From assembly GCF_014257025.1 (NCBI RefSeq), contig NZ_JACMSF010000009.1:124001-188000 (forward strand): 64,000 nucleotides of DNA, written 5' to 3'. The notes beneath the pieces are model-generated. The model worked only from the letters and a program-made list of their open reading frames with translations. It searched no databases and had not been told where the DNA came from. Position numbers and translations under genes: made by a program. Source of the DNA: Streptomyces cupreus. GTDB taxonomy: Bacteria; Actinomycetota; Actinomycetes; Streptomycetales; Streptomycetaceae. Shown in pieces: positions 16,062 through 24,660 of this stretch. Position 1 is the stretch's first letter. Every line of letters starts with the position of its first letter.

Positions 16062-17393
16062 GTGCCCGACACCGAGCAGGCCCGTATCCGGAACGCGGCG
16101 CTGCCGCTGGCGGATCCGCCCTCCCTGGATCCGCTGCTGGAACGCATCGGGGACGCCCACTACGTCCTTCTCGGCGAGGCCTCTCACGGCACCGCCGAGT
16201 ACTACCGGGTGCGGGACGCACTGACCCGGCGGCTGATCGAGGAGAAGGGCTTCTCCTTCGTGGCCGTGGAGGGCGACTGGCCGGACTGCCAGGCCGTGCA
16301 CCGTGCGGTGACCGGCGCGCCCGGAGCGCCCGGGGATCCCGCCGAGGTGCTGGCGGGCTTCCGGCGCTGGCCGACGTGGATGTGGGGCAACACGGACATG
16401 GCCGCCTTCACCCGCTGGCTGCGCCGGCACAACGGGAATCTGCCGCCCGAGCGGCGCGTGGGCTTCTTCGGTCTTGACGTCTACAGCCTCTGGGAGTCGC
16501 TGCACGCGGTGCTCGGCCATCTGCGCGAGCACGACCCCGACCGGGTCGGGCATGCCATGGAGGCGTACCGCTGCTTCGAGCCGTACGCCCAGGACCCGCA
16601 GTCCTACGCGCTGGCCACCCGTTATCTGCCCGAGGGCTGTGAGCCACAGGTGATCTCCCTGCTCGGGGAGCTGCGCCGAAGTGCCGCGCGGACGGATGCC
16701 CTGGACGGCTCCCTCGCGGAGTTCGCCGCCCGGCAGAACGCGGAGGTGCTGGCCGGCGCCGAGCGCTATTACCGGGCCATGCTCGACAGCGGGCCTCAGT
16801 CGTGGAACATCCGCGACCACCACATGGCAGACACCCTGGACCGGCTGATGGAGCACCACGGCCCCGACGCCAAGGCTGTGGTCTGGGCACACAACACCCA
16901 CGTCGGAGACGCCCGCGCCACGGACATGGCCGACATCGGCGAAGTCAGCGTCGGCCAGCTGGTGCGCGAACGCCACATGGGCAAGGGGGTCGTGCTGGTC
17001 GGCTTCGGCTCGTACTCCGGCACGGTGATGGCCGCGGACGAGTGGGGCGACGTCCCCAGGGTCATGGACGTACCGCCCGCCCACGCCGGCAGCCTGGAGG
17101 ACCTGCTGCACGGGGCGCTGCCCGGCGAGCAGGCCCTGTTCGTCTTCCCGCATGTGCAGTTGCAGCGGCCGCCGAGCACCGGGCCGCGCGAGTGGTTCCA
17201 CCAGGAGCGGGGGCACCGCGCGATCGGGGTGGTGTACCGGCCGCGGTACGAACGCGTCGGCAACTACGTCCCCACCGTCCTGGCCGAGCGCTACGACGCC
17301 TTCTGCTACCTCGACCGCGCCCAGGCCCTCACCCCGCTGCACGCCCTTGCGGCCGAGAGCCCGGAGGAGCAGACCTGGCCGGTAGGCGTGTGA
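16062..17393 (+). CDS. Erythromycin esterase family hydrolase
   Basis: 443 residues of the EreA/EreB-like superfamily (also the SCO-type succinoglycan-biosynthesis-like proteins). Motifs carrying the catalytic His and Glu residues are seen: YVLLGEASHGTAEYY, FVAVEGDWPDC, FFGLDVYSLWESL, VVWAHNTHVGDAR and VGFGSYSGTVMA. The protein is not proven to cleave macrolides; most chromosomal Streptomyces members have unknown substrates. The GTG at 16062 is preferred (GAAGGGAG 7 nt upstream) over the ATG at 16032. The archease gene begins 5 nt after its stop, so the two are likely cotranscribed. Confidence 0.88.
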   Translation: MPDTEQARIRNAALPLADPPSLDPLLERIGDAHYVLLGEASHGTAEYYRVRDALTRRLIEEKGFSFVAVEGDWPDCQAVHRAVTGAPGAPGDPAEVLAGFRRWPTWMWGNTDMAAFTRWLRRHNGNLPPERRVGFFGLDVYSLWESLHAVLGHLREHDPDRVGHAMEAYRCFEPYAQDPQSYALATRYLPEGCEPQVISLLGELRRSAARTDALDGSLAEFAARQNAEVLAGAERYYRAMLDSGPQSWNIRDHHMADTLDRLMEHHGPDAKAVVWAHNTHVGDARATDMADIGEVSVGQLVRERHMGKGVVLVGFGSYSGTVMAADEWGDVPRVMDVPPAHAGSLEDLLHGALPGEQALFVFPHVQLQRPPSTGPREWFHQERGHRAIGVVYRPRYERVGNYVPTVLAERYDAFCYLDRAQALTPLHALAAESPEEQTWPVGV

Positions 17394-17398
17394 GAACC

Positions 17399-17857
17399 AT
17401 GGTCGGCGACCTCGACGACGAAGTGCGGGCGCGGCGGCAGGGCGAGAGCGGCCACCGGTCGGTGCCGCACACCGCCGACGCGCGGTTGCGGGCGTGGGCT
17501 CCCACGCGGGAGGGGTGCCTGGCGGAGGCCGTGCTCGGGATGGTGGGGTGCTTCGCCGAGGTGTCGGGGGTACGGCCCACCGCCGTCGAGCGGGTGCGGC
17601 TGGCGCCGGGCCGCGACGAGGATCTGCTGGTGGCGCTGCTGGACGAGGTGGTCTTCCGGCTGGAGGTCGCGGGCCGGGTGCCGGTGGACGTGGAGCTGAC
17701 GGCCACCGACGACGGCGGCCTTGAGGTGCGGATGGCGGTCGCGGAACTGGCGGACGTCGACATCATCGGCGCCGTGCCGAAGGGCATCTCCTGGCAGGGG
17801 CTCCACATCGGACCCGATCCGCACGGCTGGTCCTGCACGGCGATCGTGGACGTCTGA
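17399..17857 (+). CDS. Archease
   Basis: 152 residues. HTADARLRAWAPT near the N-terminus and the end GISWQGLHIGPDPHGWSCTAIVDV are characteristic of archease, the small acidic chaperone that assists RtcB RNA ligase in forming its guanylated intermediate. The conserved metal-site Asp residues (HTAD..., and Asp in the last strand) are present. It sits opposite rtcB, with the two genes convergent and separated by a segment of two tandem duplications. It probably shares a transcript with the upstream esterase-like gene. Confidence 0.92.
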   Translation: MVGDLDDEVRARRQGESGHRSVPHTADARLRAWAPTREGCLAEAVLGMVGCFAEVSGVRPTAVERVRLAPGRDEDLLVALLDEVVFRLEVAGRVPVDVELTATDDGGLEVRMAVAELADVDIIGAVPKGISWQGLHIGPDPHGWSCTAIVDV

Positions 17858-17861
17858 GCGG

Positions 17862-17907
17862 CGACGTCGGTGCGCAGGTCACACCGACGTCGGTGCGCAG
17901 GTCACAC
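17862..17907. repeat. Perfect tandem duplication of a 23-bp unit
   Basis: The unit from 17862 to 17884 (CGACGTCGGTGCGCAGGTCA then CAC) is repeated exactly at 17885-17907, directly downstream of archease. Each copy contains the palindrome CGACGTCG. A recent slippage or duplication event is likely. Confidence 0.85.
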
Positions 17908-17914
17908 GTTGGCC

Positions 17915-17958
17915 GAGTCACCCTTCGACCACCCCGGAGTCACCCTTTGACCACCCCG
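17915..17958. repeat. Tandem 22-bp duplication overlapping the rtcB stop
   Basis: The 22-bp unit GAGTCACCCTTCGACCACCC plus CG at 17915-17936 recurs at 17937-17958 with one substitution (C to T). The second copy covers the rtcB stop and its last codons (VVKG), so the first copy is a duplicated 3' end of the gene. Confidence 0.85.
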
Positions 17959-19352
17959 AGCGGCACCAGCCGGGCGATCCTGCGGCACAGTCCCGCGCCC
18001 TCGCTCACGGCCACGACGGCGTCGACGTCCTTGTACGCCTCCGGGGTCTCCTCGGTCAGGCCGCGCCACGACTTCGGGCGGGCGGCGATGCCGGCCTGGC
18101 GCAGACGCGCCCGCAGTTGGCTTCCGGTGATGCTGCGCGCGGCCTGATGGCGGCTCATGGTGCGGCCCGCGCCGTGGCAGGTGGAGTAGAAGGCGCCACC
18201 CCCGGCCACGCCGGCGAGCGCGTACGAGGCCGTGCCGAGCGTGCCGGGAATGAGCACCGGCTGGCCGAACTCCCGGATGTCCTCGGGCAGTTCGGGATGT
18301 CCGGGCGGGAAGGCCCGGGTGGCGCCCTTGCGGTGCACGCACAGCTGCCGCCGTACTCCGTCCACCTCGTGCGTCTCGATCTTGGCGAGGTTGTGGGAGA
18401 CGTCGTACACCAGCGACAGCCGGGCACCCGTGGCGCGCCGGAAGACCTCGCGGGCCGCGTCTGACAGCAACTGGCGGTTCGCCCGGCCGTAGTTGGCGGC
18501 CGCGGCCATCGCCCCGAGGTACGCCCGCCCCTCCGGGGAGTCCACCGGGGTGCAGGCCAGCTGCCGGTCGGGCACCGTGATGCCGTAGCGGGCCATGGCG
18601 CGGTCCATCAGCCGTACGTGGTCGGTGCAGATCTGGTGCCCGAGCCCGCGCGAACCGCAGTGGATCATCACGCACACCTGGCCGGGGGCGAGTCCGAAGG
18701 CCGCCGCCGTCGTGTCGTCGTACACGTCGGAGACCTGCTGCACCTCCAGGAAGTGGTTGGCGGAGCCGAGGCTGCCCACCTGGACGAGGCCGCGCTCCCG
18801 GGCGCGCTGGCCGACCTGCGTCGCATCGGCGTCTGCGACCGCGCCGCCGTCCTCGCACCGCAGCAGGTCGCGTTCCTCGCCGTAACCGCGTTCCACGGCG
18901 AAACGGGAGCCTTCGGCCAGCAGCCGCTCCAGTTCTCCGGCGCCGTCCGGCCGCCACACGCCACCGGGCCCGGCCCCGCGCGGAATGGCGCGGTCCAGGC
19001 CGTCCATGATCTCGGCCAGCGCGGGCCGCAGCGCCTCGCCGTCGCAGTCGGCGGCCAGCAGCCGCACTCCGCAGGAGATGTCGAAGCCGACACCGCCCGG
19101 CGAGACCACCCCGCCGTCGTCCGCGTCGGTGGCCGCGACGCCGCCGATGGGGAAGCCGTAACCCCAGTGGATGTCCGGCATGGCGTACGAGGCGGCGACG
19201 ATGCCGGGCAGGGCGGCCACGTGGACGACCTGCTCCAGGGACTGCTCGGCGTCGGCGAGCAGCTCGCGGGAGGCGAACACGATCCCGGGCACCCGCATGC
19301 CCTCGTGCGGATCGATGCGGTAGCGGAAGGGACCTTCCTCGACCAACTCCAT
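17940..19352 (-). CDS. rtcB: RtcB RNA ligase
   Basis: A 470-residue GTP- and Mn-dependent ligase joining 2',3'-cyclic phosphate (or 3'-phosphate) and 5'-OH RNA ends. Metal and guanylation residues are visible: [20 protein letters not shown] (Asp/Cys metal site), [38 protein letters not shown] and [12 protein letters not shown], which holds the His that becomes guanylated. I take the ATG at 19352 (GGGAGG 5 nt upstream); upstream in-frame residues to 19592 are antisense to the neighbouring MBL gene. It is convergent with archease and divergent from the MBL-like gene (76 bp), a compact RNA-repair neighbourhood. Confidence 0.93.
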   Translation of the reverse strand: MELVEEGPFRYRIDPHEGMRVPGIVFASRELLADAEQSLEQVVHVAALPGIVAASYAMPDIHWGYGFPIGGVAATDADDGGVVSPGGVGFDISCGVRLLAADCDGEALRPALAEIMDGLDRAIPRGAGPGGVWRPDGAGELERLLAEGSRFAVERGYGEERDLLRCEDGGAVADADATQVGQRARERGLVQVGSLGSANHFLEVQQVSDVYDDTTAAAFGLAPGQVCVMIHCGSRGLGHQICTDHVRLMDRAMARYGITVPDRQLACTPVDSPEGRAYLGAMAAAANYGRANRQLLSDAAREVFRRATGARLSLVYDVSHNLAKIETHEVDGVRRQLCVHRKGATRAFPPGHPELPEDIREFGQPVLIPGTLGTASYALAGVAGGGAFYSTCHGAGRTMSRHQAARSITGSQLRARLRQAGIAARPKSWRGLTEETPEAYKDVDAVVAVSEGAGLCRRIARLVPLGVVKG

Positions 19353-19428
19353 CGCGACCTCCCGCGCGCCCGGGTACCCGTGCCGTATGCCGTCAACCGC
19401 CGCAGCAGGACCCGGCTCGGGAGGTCCG

Positions 19429-20049
19429 ATGAAGCACTGGCTGAGACTGACGCTCCTCGGTGTGGGAGCGATGAACTCGCCGCGGTTCGCACCGGCGGGC
19501 CTGCTGCTGCGGTGCCCCGGACACCGGGTGGCCTTCGACGGCGGGCCCGGAGCCGAACCGCCGGCCGGGCCCCTTGACGCGTGGCTGGTCACCGACGAGA
19601 GGGCCGAGCTGCGATCGGTCCTGCGGCGACGGGCGGCCGCGCGGGGTGTCCATGTGGCCGCCGGCGATCTGCGGATCGGCGAGATCCTGGTGCGCTGTCG
19701 GCCGGTGGTCCATACCTCGCACCCCGCCTACGGGTATCGCATCGAAGCCGGAGACGTGGTGGTGGTCTGGGCACCGGAGTTCTGGGAGTTCCCGGACTGG
19801 GCCGCCGGGGCGGACCTGATGTTCGCCGAGGCGGCGGCCTGGGACCGGCCCATACGGTTCCGGGGCGGCGTGGGCGGCCATGCGAGCGTCCGCACCACGG
19901 GTGAGCGGGCAGCGCGGCTTGGCGTGCGGCGCCTGGTCTATGCCCATATCGGGCGCCCCAGCCTGCGCGCGATGGATGCCGGAGCGAGGCCTCCCGGCGG
20001 GGAATGGGGCGTGGAAGGCCGTACGTACTCCCTGGCCTTCAGCCGATGA
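19429..20049 (+). CDS. MBL-fold-like protein lacking the HxHxDH metal motif
   Basis: 206 residues opening with [23 protein letters not shown] and VAFDGGPGA, the first strands of metallo-beta-lactamase-fold hydrolases of the PhnP/RNase Z-like branch. Where active members have the HxHxDH ligand loop after a strand such as LDAVLVTH, this protein reads [13 protein letters not shown], with no His; later [14 protein letters not shown] and VYAHIGRP keep part of the pattern. It is probably catalytically inactive or uses other ligands. The ATG at 19429 is preceded by GGGAGGTCCG. It is divergent from rtcB and may share a control region with it. Confidence 0.72.
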   Translation: MKHWLRLTLLGVGAMNSPRFAPAGLLLRCPGHRVAFDGGPGAEPPAGPLDAWLVTDERAELRSVLRRRAAARGVHVAAGDLRIGEILVRCRPVVHTSHPAYGYRIEAGDVVVVWAPEFWEFPDWAAGADLMFAEAAAWDRPIRFRGGVGGHASVRTTGERAARLGVRRLVYAHIGRPSLRAMDAGARPPGGEWGVEGRTYSLAFSR

Positions 20050-20067
20050 ACGCACGCGACACCCGCG

Positions 20068-20937
20068 CTACCCCACGGGCACGACGGCGACCGGGCAGCG
20101 TGCGTGGTGGAGGACGGCGTGCACCACCGTGCCCAGCGGCAGCCCGAGCCGGCCCTCCACCGGGTGGCGCGGGAGCACCACGAGGCCGGCCTCGGCCGAC
20201 GCCTCCACCAGAGCGGCGGCGGGCGAGTCGACGGTCAGCTCGATCTCCACACGGACCGTCGGATACTCGGCGACGGGGCGCGCGGCGTGGTTCAGCAACT
20301 GGGCGTGGGCGTCCCGCTCCTGGTCGAGGTGGCTCACCTGGGTTGCCATGAGGCCGCTCACCGTGAGCGGCCTCCAGGCGTGCACCAGACGCACCCCGGC
20401 CCCGTGGAGCTCCGCCTCCGCGAGGGCGAACCGTACGGCCTCCTCGTCCCGTTCGTCGCGTACGCCCGCCACGACGGGACGGTCGGCGGCGTTCATGGTG
20501 TCCCCCCGCACGACCACGACCGGCCGGTGGGCGTGGGCGGCCACCTTGCGGCTCACCGAGCCCAGCAGCAGCCCGGCGAAGCCGCCGCGCCCGCGAGTGC
20601 CGACCACGAGCACGTCGGCGTCCTCGGCGGCGTTGATCAGGGCCTCGGCCGGATCGCCCCGTGCGAGCCCGGTCTCGATCGGCACGCCGGGGTGGGCGGC
20701 CGCGAGCCGTGCCTGGGCGTCGTCGAGCACTGCGGCGGCCGCCTTCGCGGCCTCGTCCGTGAGACCCGGTCCCGCCGCCTCGCCGTATGCGGCTTCCGCG
20801 CCACTGCCCACGGCGTGGACGACCTTCACCCCGCAGCCGCGCGACTCCGCTTCCGCGGCCGCCCAGTCCGCCGCGAGCCAGGAGTACGACATGTCGTCGA
20901 CACCGACGATCACCGAACCACGCTCACCGCCGGTCAT
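20068..20937 (-). CDS. Universal stress protein, two Usp domains
   Basis: 289 residues made of two tandem UspA-like domains. The first (SVIVGVDDMSYSWLAADWA ... VLVVGTRGRGGFAGLLLGSVSRKVAAHAHRPVVVV) contains the nucleotide-binding GxxGxxGxxxGS-like loop. The second (RPVVAGVRDERDEEAVRFA ... LVVLPRHPVEGRLGLPLGTVVHAVLHHARCPVAVV) has a degenerate loop. Such proteins bind ATP and respond to stress or dormancy; no specific partner is known. It lies next to an Hsp20 gene on the same strand (33-nt gap), so they form a likely stress operon with Hsp20 first. Confidence 0.9.
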   Translation of the reverse strand: MTGGERGSVIVGVDDMSYSWLAADWAAAEAESRGCGVKVVHAVGSGAEAAYGEAAGPGLTDEAAKAAAAVLDDAQARLAAAHPGVPIETGLARGDPAEALINAAEDADVLVVGTRGRGGFAGLLLGSVSRKVAAHAHRPVVVVRGDTMNAADRPVVAGVRDERDEEAVRFALAEAELHGAGVRLVHAWRPLTVSGLMATQVSHLDQERDAHAQLLNHAARPVAEYPTVRVEIELTVDSPAAALVEASAEAGLVVLPRHPVEGRLGLPLGTVVHAVLHHARCPVAVVPVG

Positions 20938-20970
20938 CGTTCCTCCCTCTCCGCCTGCCGGGCCGTGCCG

Positions 20971-21444
20971 CTATCCCTCGCCCCCGATGGAGATGCTGCG
21001 CCGCTTGGACTCGCCGGACTTCGGCAGCCGGACGGTCAGGATGCCGTTGGTCATCTCGGCCTCGGCCTTCTCGCTGTCCACACCGCTGGGCAGGCTGGTG
21101 CGGTAGAAGAAGCGGCCGGCCCGGCGCGAGAGCACCCGACCCTGCTGCTCCTCGGTCAGTTCACCGGAGATCCGCAGTTCGTGGGCGTCGACGTCCACGG
21201 AGACGTTCTCGCGCGGGATGCCGGGCAGTTCCGCCCGCACGACGTAGGCGTCGTCGGTCTCGTCCTCCTCGACCGCCGGCACCCAGCCGCTGCCCCACAC
21301 CGGGCCCGCCCCGCGCTCGAAGGTCCGGCTCATGTCGCGCCACAGGTTCTCGAACTCGGTGAACGGATTCCACTCCCACGGCTCCCAGAACGGACGGCGG
21401 CCCTGCTCCGGCGTACCACCGCCGCGGTGCACAGGCAGATTCAC
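20971..21444 (-). CDS. Hsp20/alpha-crystallin small heat-shock protein
   Basis: 157 residues. The alpha-crystallin domain spans about residues 50-145: DDAYVVRAELPGIPRENVSVDV, ELRISGELTEEQQ and NGILTVRLPKSGE; the terminal IxI-type motif is ISI. The N-terminal region is rich in Trp and Phe (RRPFWEPWEWNPFTEFENLW). It works as an ATP-independent holdase. The GTG at 21444 has GGAGG 6 nt upstream; an in-frame ATG at 21510 is unlikely. I see no CIRCE or HAIR operator in the 90 bp upstream. Confidence 0.9.
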   Translation of the reverse strand: MNLPVHRGGGTPEQGRRPFWEPWEWNPFTEFENLWRDMSRTFERGAGPVWGSGWVPAVEEDETDDAYVVRAELPGIPRENVSVDVDAHELRISGELTEEQQGRVLSRRAGRFFYRTSLPSGVDSEKAEAEMTNGILTVRLPKSGESKRRSISIGGEG

Positions 21445-21534
21445 GACACACCTCCGTGCTCGCTCCCGTCCTGACCTGCTCCGGGTATCCCGCGGCAGGC
21501 AGCGCCACACCCTGCTCCGGTGATCGAAGCCAGG

Positions 21535-23028
21535 TCAGGCGCCTGCCAGGGGGTTGGGCAGTGGGCGGTAGCGGGCGGCGGCGCCGTCGGCGGCGGTCCA
21601 GCGCAGGAGGAGGTTGGTCTTGCCGGGGAGGGTGGGGGCGGTGAGCAGGGCGGGGATCTCCGGGAGGTCGTGGGCGGCCAGGGCACGGCGTACGGCGGGC
21701 CAGGGGTCGAGGCCGGGCCGGCGTTCGGCGAGGGCCGCGGCCACCTCCCACAGATGGTTCACGACCAGGCAGTACACCAGCCGCTCCCACCCGGCGGCCC
21801 GGTCCACGTCCGCCAGCAGCTTCACACCCTCGGCGTCCCGGTACAGCGCCTGCACCGGGGTGCCGTCGGCGTCGACGGCGACCAGCGTGTTCTGCAGGTG
21901 TGCTTCGAGTACGACGCCGTGGTCGGCGAAGGCCCTGAGGGCGGGCGGTACGACCGCGCCCAGGTAGGCGTCCCACCAGGCCACCGGGTCCTTCGCGGTG
22001 TCGAGTGGGCTGCCGGGGAAGCCCTCCACGAGGCCCGCCGCGAGCAGCGGGGTCGCTCCGGGGCGCAGGTGGGCGTGGAATCCGTCGCGGACCAGGACGG
22101 CCAGCTCCTCGAAGGCGAAGTCGGCCGTACGGTAGCCGCGGTCGCTGAGCCAGGCGCCGGGGCCCGACGCGAGGGCCTCGGCCGCCGCCGTGTCGGTCCT
22201 GCGGAGTTTCAGCAGGTCGTGGCGCCAAAGGCGGCGGATGTCGTTGGTGATGCGCACATCGAGGCTGAATTTCAGGAAGAGATCGCGCTCGGGTGTGTAC
22301 ACCGTGCGGATCGCGGCCGTCGGCCAGGTCTGGAAGCCGGTGCTGCCGAGCCGGATCAGGCGGCCGTCGGCGAAGGCCTCGGTGAGGTCCAGCAGATCGA
22401 GCTGCCAGGGGTGGGCGGGCAGCAGCCGGTAGCCGGGGGGCGCCTCGCCGAGGGCGTCCAGGGCGGTGGTGTCGCCCTCCTCGACGACCGTGTCCTCGCG
22501 CAGGCCGAGCAGCACCAGCGGGAAGTGGGCGTACGCCTCGGGCGCGTACGGCAGCCAGCCCGCGGCCGGGCCGCCGCCGCGCGCCTTCGGGGCCGGGTGG
22601 TGCGGGTGGCCGGTGACCAGGGACTGCTCGGAGAGCAGATAGGGGTCGGCGGGCGGGGTCGCGCGGGCCCGCGCGGTGAGCAGCGCGGCGACCGCGTCCC
22701 GGCTGTCGACCATCTCGGCGGGGAGTTCGTGGTTGTCCAGGCCGGTGTGCCGACGCAGTTCCTCGGCGACGAGTTTCACCAGTTCGGGGTGGCCGACGGG
22801 AAGCCAGCCGCCGGCCGCGTACACCTCGGGGTCGGCCGGGCGGCGCTCGCGGCGCACCCGGAGCAGCCGGCCGCTGGGCAGCCGGTGCACATGGGGCTCG
22901 TCCGGTTCCGCGAGCGGCTGCGCCACCTCCCGCAGCAGACAGTTGAGCAGGGGGGCCGCCGCGAGGGCGTCGGCGCGGGATGCGGCGTCGGCGTCGGCGG
23001 GCGGGGGCATGAGGTCCACGCGTTTCAC
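21535..23028 (-). CDS. IucA/IucC family NIS siderophore synthetase (first of a divergent pair)
   Basis: An ATP-dependent synthetase joining a carboxylate to an amine or alcohol, as in NRPS-independent siderophores. ATP-site motifs are visible: LLPAHPWQLDLL, LFLKFSLDVRITNDIRR, GVVLEAHLQNTLV and a LYRDAEGVK segment, then a ferric-reductase-like C-terminal helical region. From the GTG at 23028 it has 497 residues; ATG 23010 or 23080 are alternatives since none has a strong ribosome site. It is divergent from a second NIS synthetase of the same length, with 93 bp between. No decarboxylase, monooxygenase, transporter or visible iron box accompanies them, so the product is unknown. Confidence 0.88.
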   Translation of the reverse strand: MKRVDLMPPPADADAASRADALAAAPLLNCLLREVAQPLAEPDEPHVHRLPSGRLLRVRRERRPADPEVYAAGGWLPVGHPELVKLVAEELRRHTGLDNHELPAEMVDSRDAVAALLTARARATPPADPYLLSEQSLVTGHPHHPAPKARGGGPAAGWLPYAPEAYAHFPLVLLGLREDTVVEEGDTTALDALGEAPPGYRLLPAHPWQLDLLDLTEAFADGRLIRLGSTGFQTWPTAAIRTVYTPERDLFLKFSLDVRITNDIRRLWRHDLLKLRRTDTAAAEALASGPGAWLSDRGYRTADFAFEELAVLVRDGFHAHLRPGATPLLAAGLVEGFPGSPLDTAKDPVAWWDAYLGAVVPPALRAFADHGVVLEAHLQNTLVAVDADGTPVQALYRDAEGVKLLADVDRAAGWERLVYCLVVNHLWEVAAALAERRPGLDPWPAVRRALAAHDLPEIPALLTAPTLPGKTNLLLRWTAADGAAARYRPLPNPLAGA

Positions 23029-23121
23029 TCGTTCTCTACGGTCCGTTCGGGCGGAGAAGATCAGTATGTCTGTCATTCGTCGCCCGACCCGACGTCCTAC
23101 TCGTACCCGAGGAGCCCGACC

Positions 23122-24615
23122 GTGCACCGTCCCCCCACCGCCGAGGCCGAGGTAGCGGCCGAGTTGGCCGATGTCCGCCCCGGTCTGGCGTCCCGGTACA
23201 CGGCCGAGCTGCCCGGCGCGCGGGCGGCCGTGCTGACCCGGCTGTGGCGGGCGCTCGCCCATGAGCCGCTGCCGTGGATCACGGCCCGAGAGAACGGCCG
23301 GGAGGGCCTCACCCTGCGCCTCTCCGACGGCCGCCGGCTGCACGGCCCGCACGCGGACCCGTACGCCACCGCCGCGTATGTCACCGCCGTACGGCTCGAC
23401 GAGAGCGTGTACGACGATCCGGCGCGGCTGATGAGCGATCTGGGCGTGGCGCACGGTACCGCGTTCGTGGCCGAACTCGGGCACAGCGTGGCCTCGTTGG
23501 CGCTGTCCAGGGCCTGCCAGCCGGATGCCTCGAAAGAGTGGCCCGTCAACGACTGGGAGTGGGAGCAGCGGGTGGTCGACGGGCATCCGTACCACCCCAA
23601 CTGCCGTTCCCGGCCGGGGTTCTCGGTGGCCGAGCAGCTCGCGTACGGGCCCGAGCACCGACCGGAGGTGGAGCTGGGCCTGTGGCCGGTACCGGCCGCC
23701 GAGTGCCTGCTCACCGGTGCGTGGCCGGACGAACTGCGGGACGGGGAGCGGCTGTTGCTGCCCGTGCACCCCTGGCAGGCGGCGCATGTGCTCAAGCGCC
23801 CCTGCGAGCGCGGGATCCCCGGCGCGCATCCGCTGATGTCGCTGCGCACGCTGGCGCTGCCCGGCGGACCGCATGTCAAGACGGCCCTGAGCGCCCGGCT
23901 GACCTCCTCGGTGCGGGACATCTCGGTGTACTCCATCGCCCTGTCGGAGGCCCTGTCCGCGTTCGCGGAGTCGTTGGCCGCGCGCACGGACGGGCTGCTG
24001 CACGTCACCCGCACCCTGGGGGCGGCGACCGCGGACTCCCCCGACCTGGCCGCCGTACTGCGTGAATCGCCGCGGGAGTACGCCGGTCCGGGCGAGCGTG
24101 TGGTGCCGGTGGCCGCCCTCGCCACCACGGAACTGCCCGCCCGCGCCGACTGGACGGCCTCCTTCGCGCGGCTCGCCCTGACCGTGGGGCTGCGGTTGCT
24201 GGAGCTGGGGGTGGCCCTGGAGGCGCACGGACAGAACCTGCTGGTCGTGCTGGACGCCGAGGGCACCCCGCTGCGGCTCGTCTACCGCGACCTCGCCGAC
24301 ATCCGGGTCAGCCCGGCCCGGCTGGCCCGGCACGGCATCCCGGTGCCCGAGCTGACCGGCCGGATCGTCACGGACGACGAGACCACGCTGCGCCGCAAGC
24401 TGTTCGGCTCGCTGGTGGCGGGCGCGCTCGCCGGTACGGCGGGTTCGGCACCGGCCCTGCGCGGGGCGCTGGAGGCGGCCGTACGGGATCTGCCGCGCAC
24501 GCCCGATCTCGCCGTGCTGCGCGAGGAGCCGCTGCCCGCGAAGGCGCTGACGCTGATGCGGCTGTCGCCGCGGACCGGGGACCAGTGGGCGTGGCTGCCC
24601 AACCCCCTGCTGTGA
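23122..24615 (+). CDS. IucA/IucC family NIS siderophore synthetase (second of a divergent pair)
   Basis: 497 residues from the GTG at 23122 (GAGGAG upstream). Shared family motifs: DGHPYHPNCRSRPGFS, LLLPVHPWQAAHVL, HVKTALSARLTSSVRDIS, LEAHGQNLLVVLD and VYRDLADIRV. Compared with its divergent partner the ATP-site Lys is in HVKTALS rather than FLKFSLD, so they are paralogues of different subtypes rather than duplicates. In characterised NIS pathways two synthetases act in sequence on citrate or a related acid. Substrate cannot be deduced here. It ends 45 nt before the VWA gene. Confidence 0.88.
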   Translation: MHRPPTAEAEVAAELADVRPGLASRYTAELPGARAAVLTRLWRALAHEPLPWITARENGREGLTLRLSDGRRLHGPHADPYATAAYVTAVRLDESVYDDPARLMSDLGVAHGTAFVAELGHSVASLALSRACQPDASKEWPVNDWEWEQRVVDGHPYHPNCRSRPGFSVAEQLAYGPEHRPEVELGLWPVPAAECLLTGAWPDELRDGERLLLPVHPWQAAHVLKRPCERGIPGAHPLMSLRTLALPGGPHVKTALSARLTSSVRDISVYSIALSEALSAFAESLAARTDGLLHVTRTLGAATADSPDLAAVLRESPREYAGPGERVVPVAALATTELPARADWTASFARLALTVGLRLLELGVALEAHGQNLLVVLDAEGTPLRLVYRDLADIRVSPARLARHGIPVPELTGRIVTDDETTLRRKLFGSLVAGALAGTAGSAPALRGALEAAVRDLPRTPDLAVLREEPLPAKALTLMRLSPRTGDQWAWLPNPLL

Positions 24616-24660
24616 GCGGCCGTTTTGGAGCGGGGCACCTCTGATCAATAGGATCCGCCG

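Noticed and set aside
20945..20965. Hairpin between Hsp20 and Usp genes as terminator
   Set aside because: Only short imperfect pairing; no T-run, and the genes are likely cotranscribed.
23029..23121. Iron-regulatory box between the NIS genes
   Set aside because: I looked for a TTAGGTTAGGCTAACCTAA-like palindrome and found none in either orientation.
21520..24615. 1031-codon plus-strand frame
   Set aside because: The first 530 codons are antisense to the first NIS synthetase; the real gene begins at the GTG at 23122.
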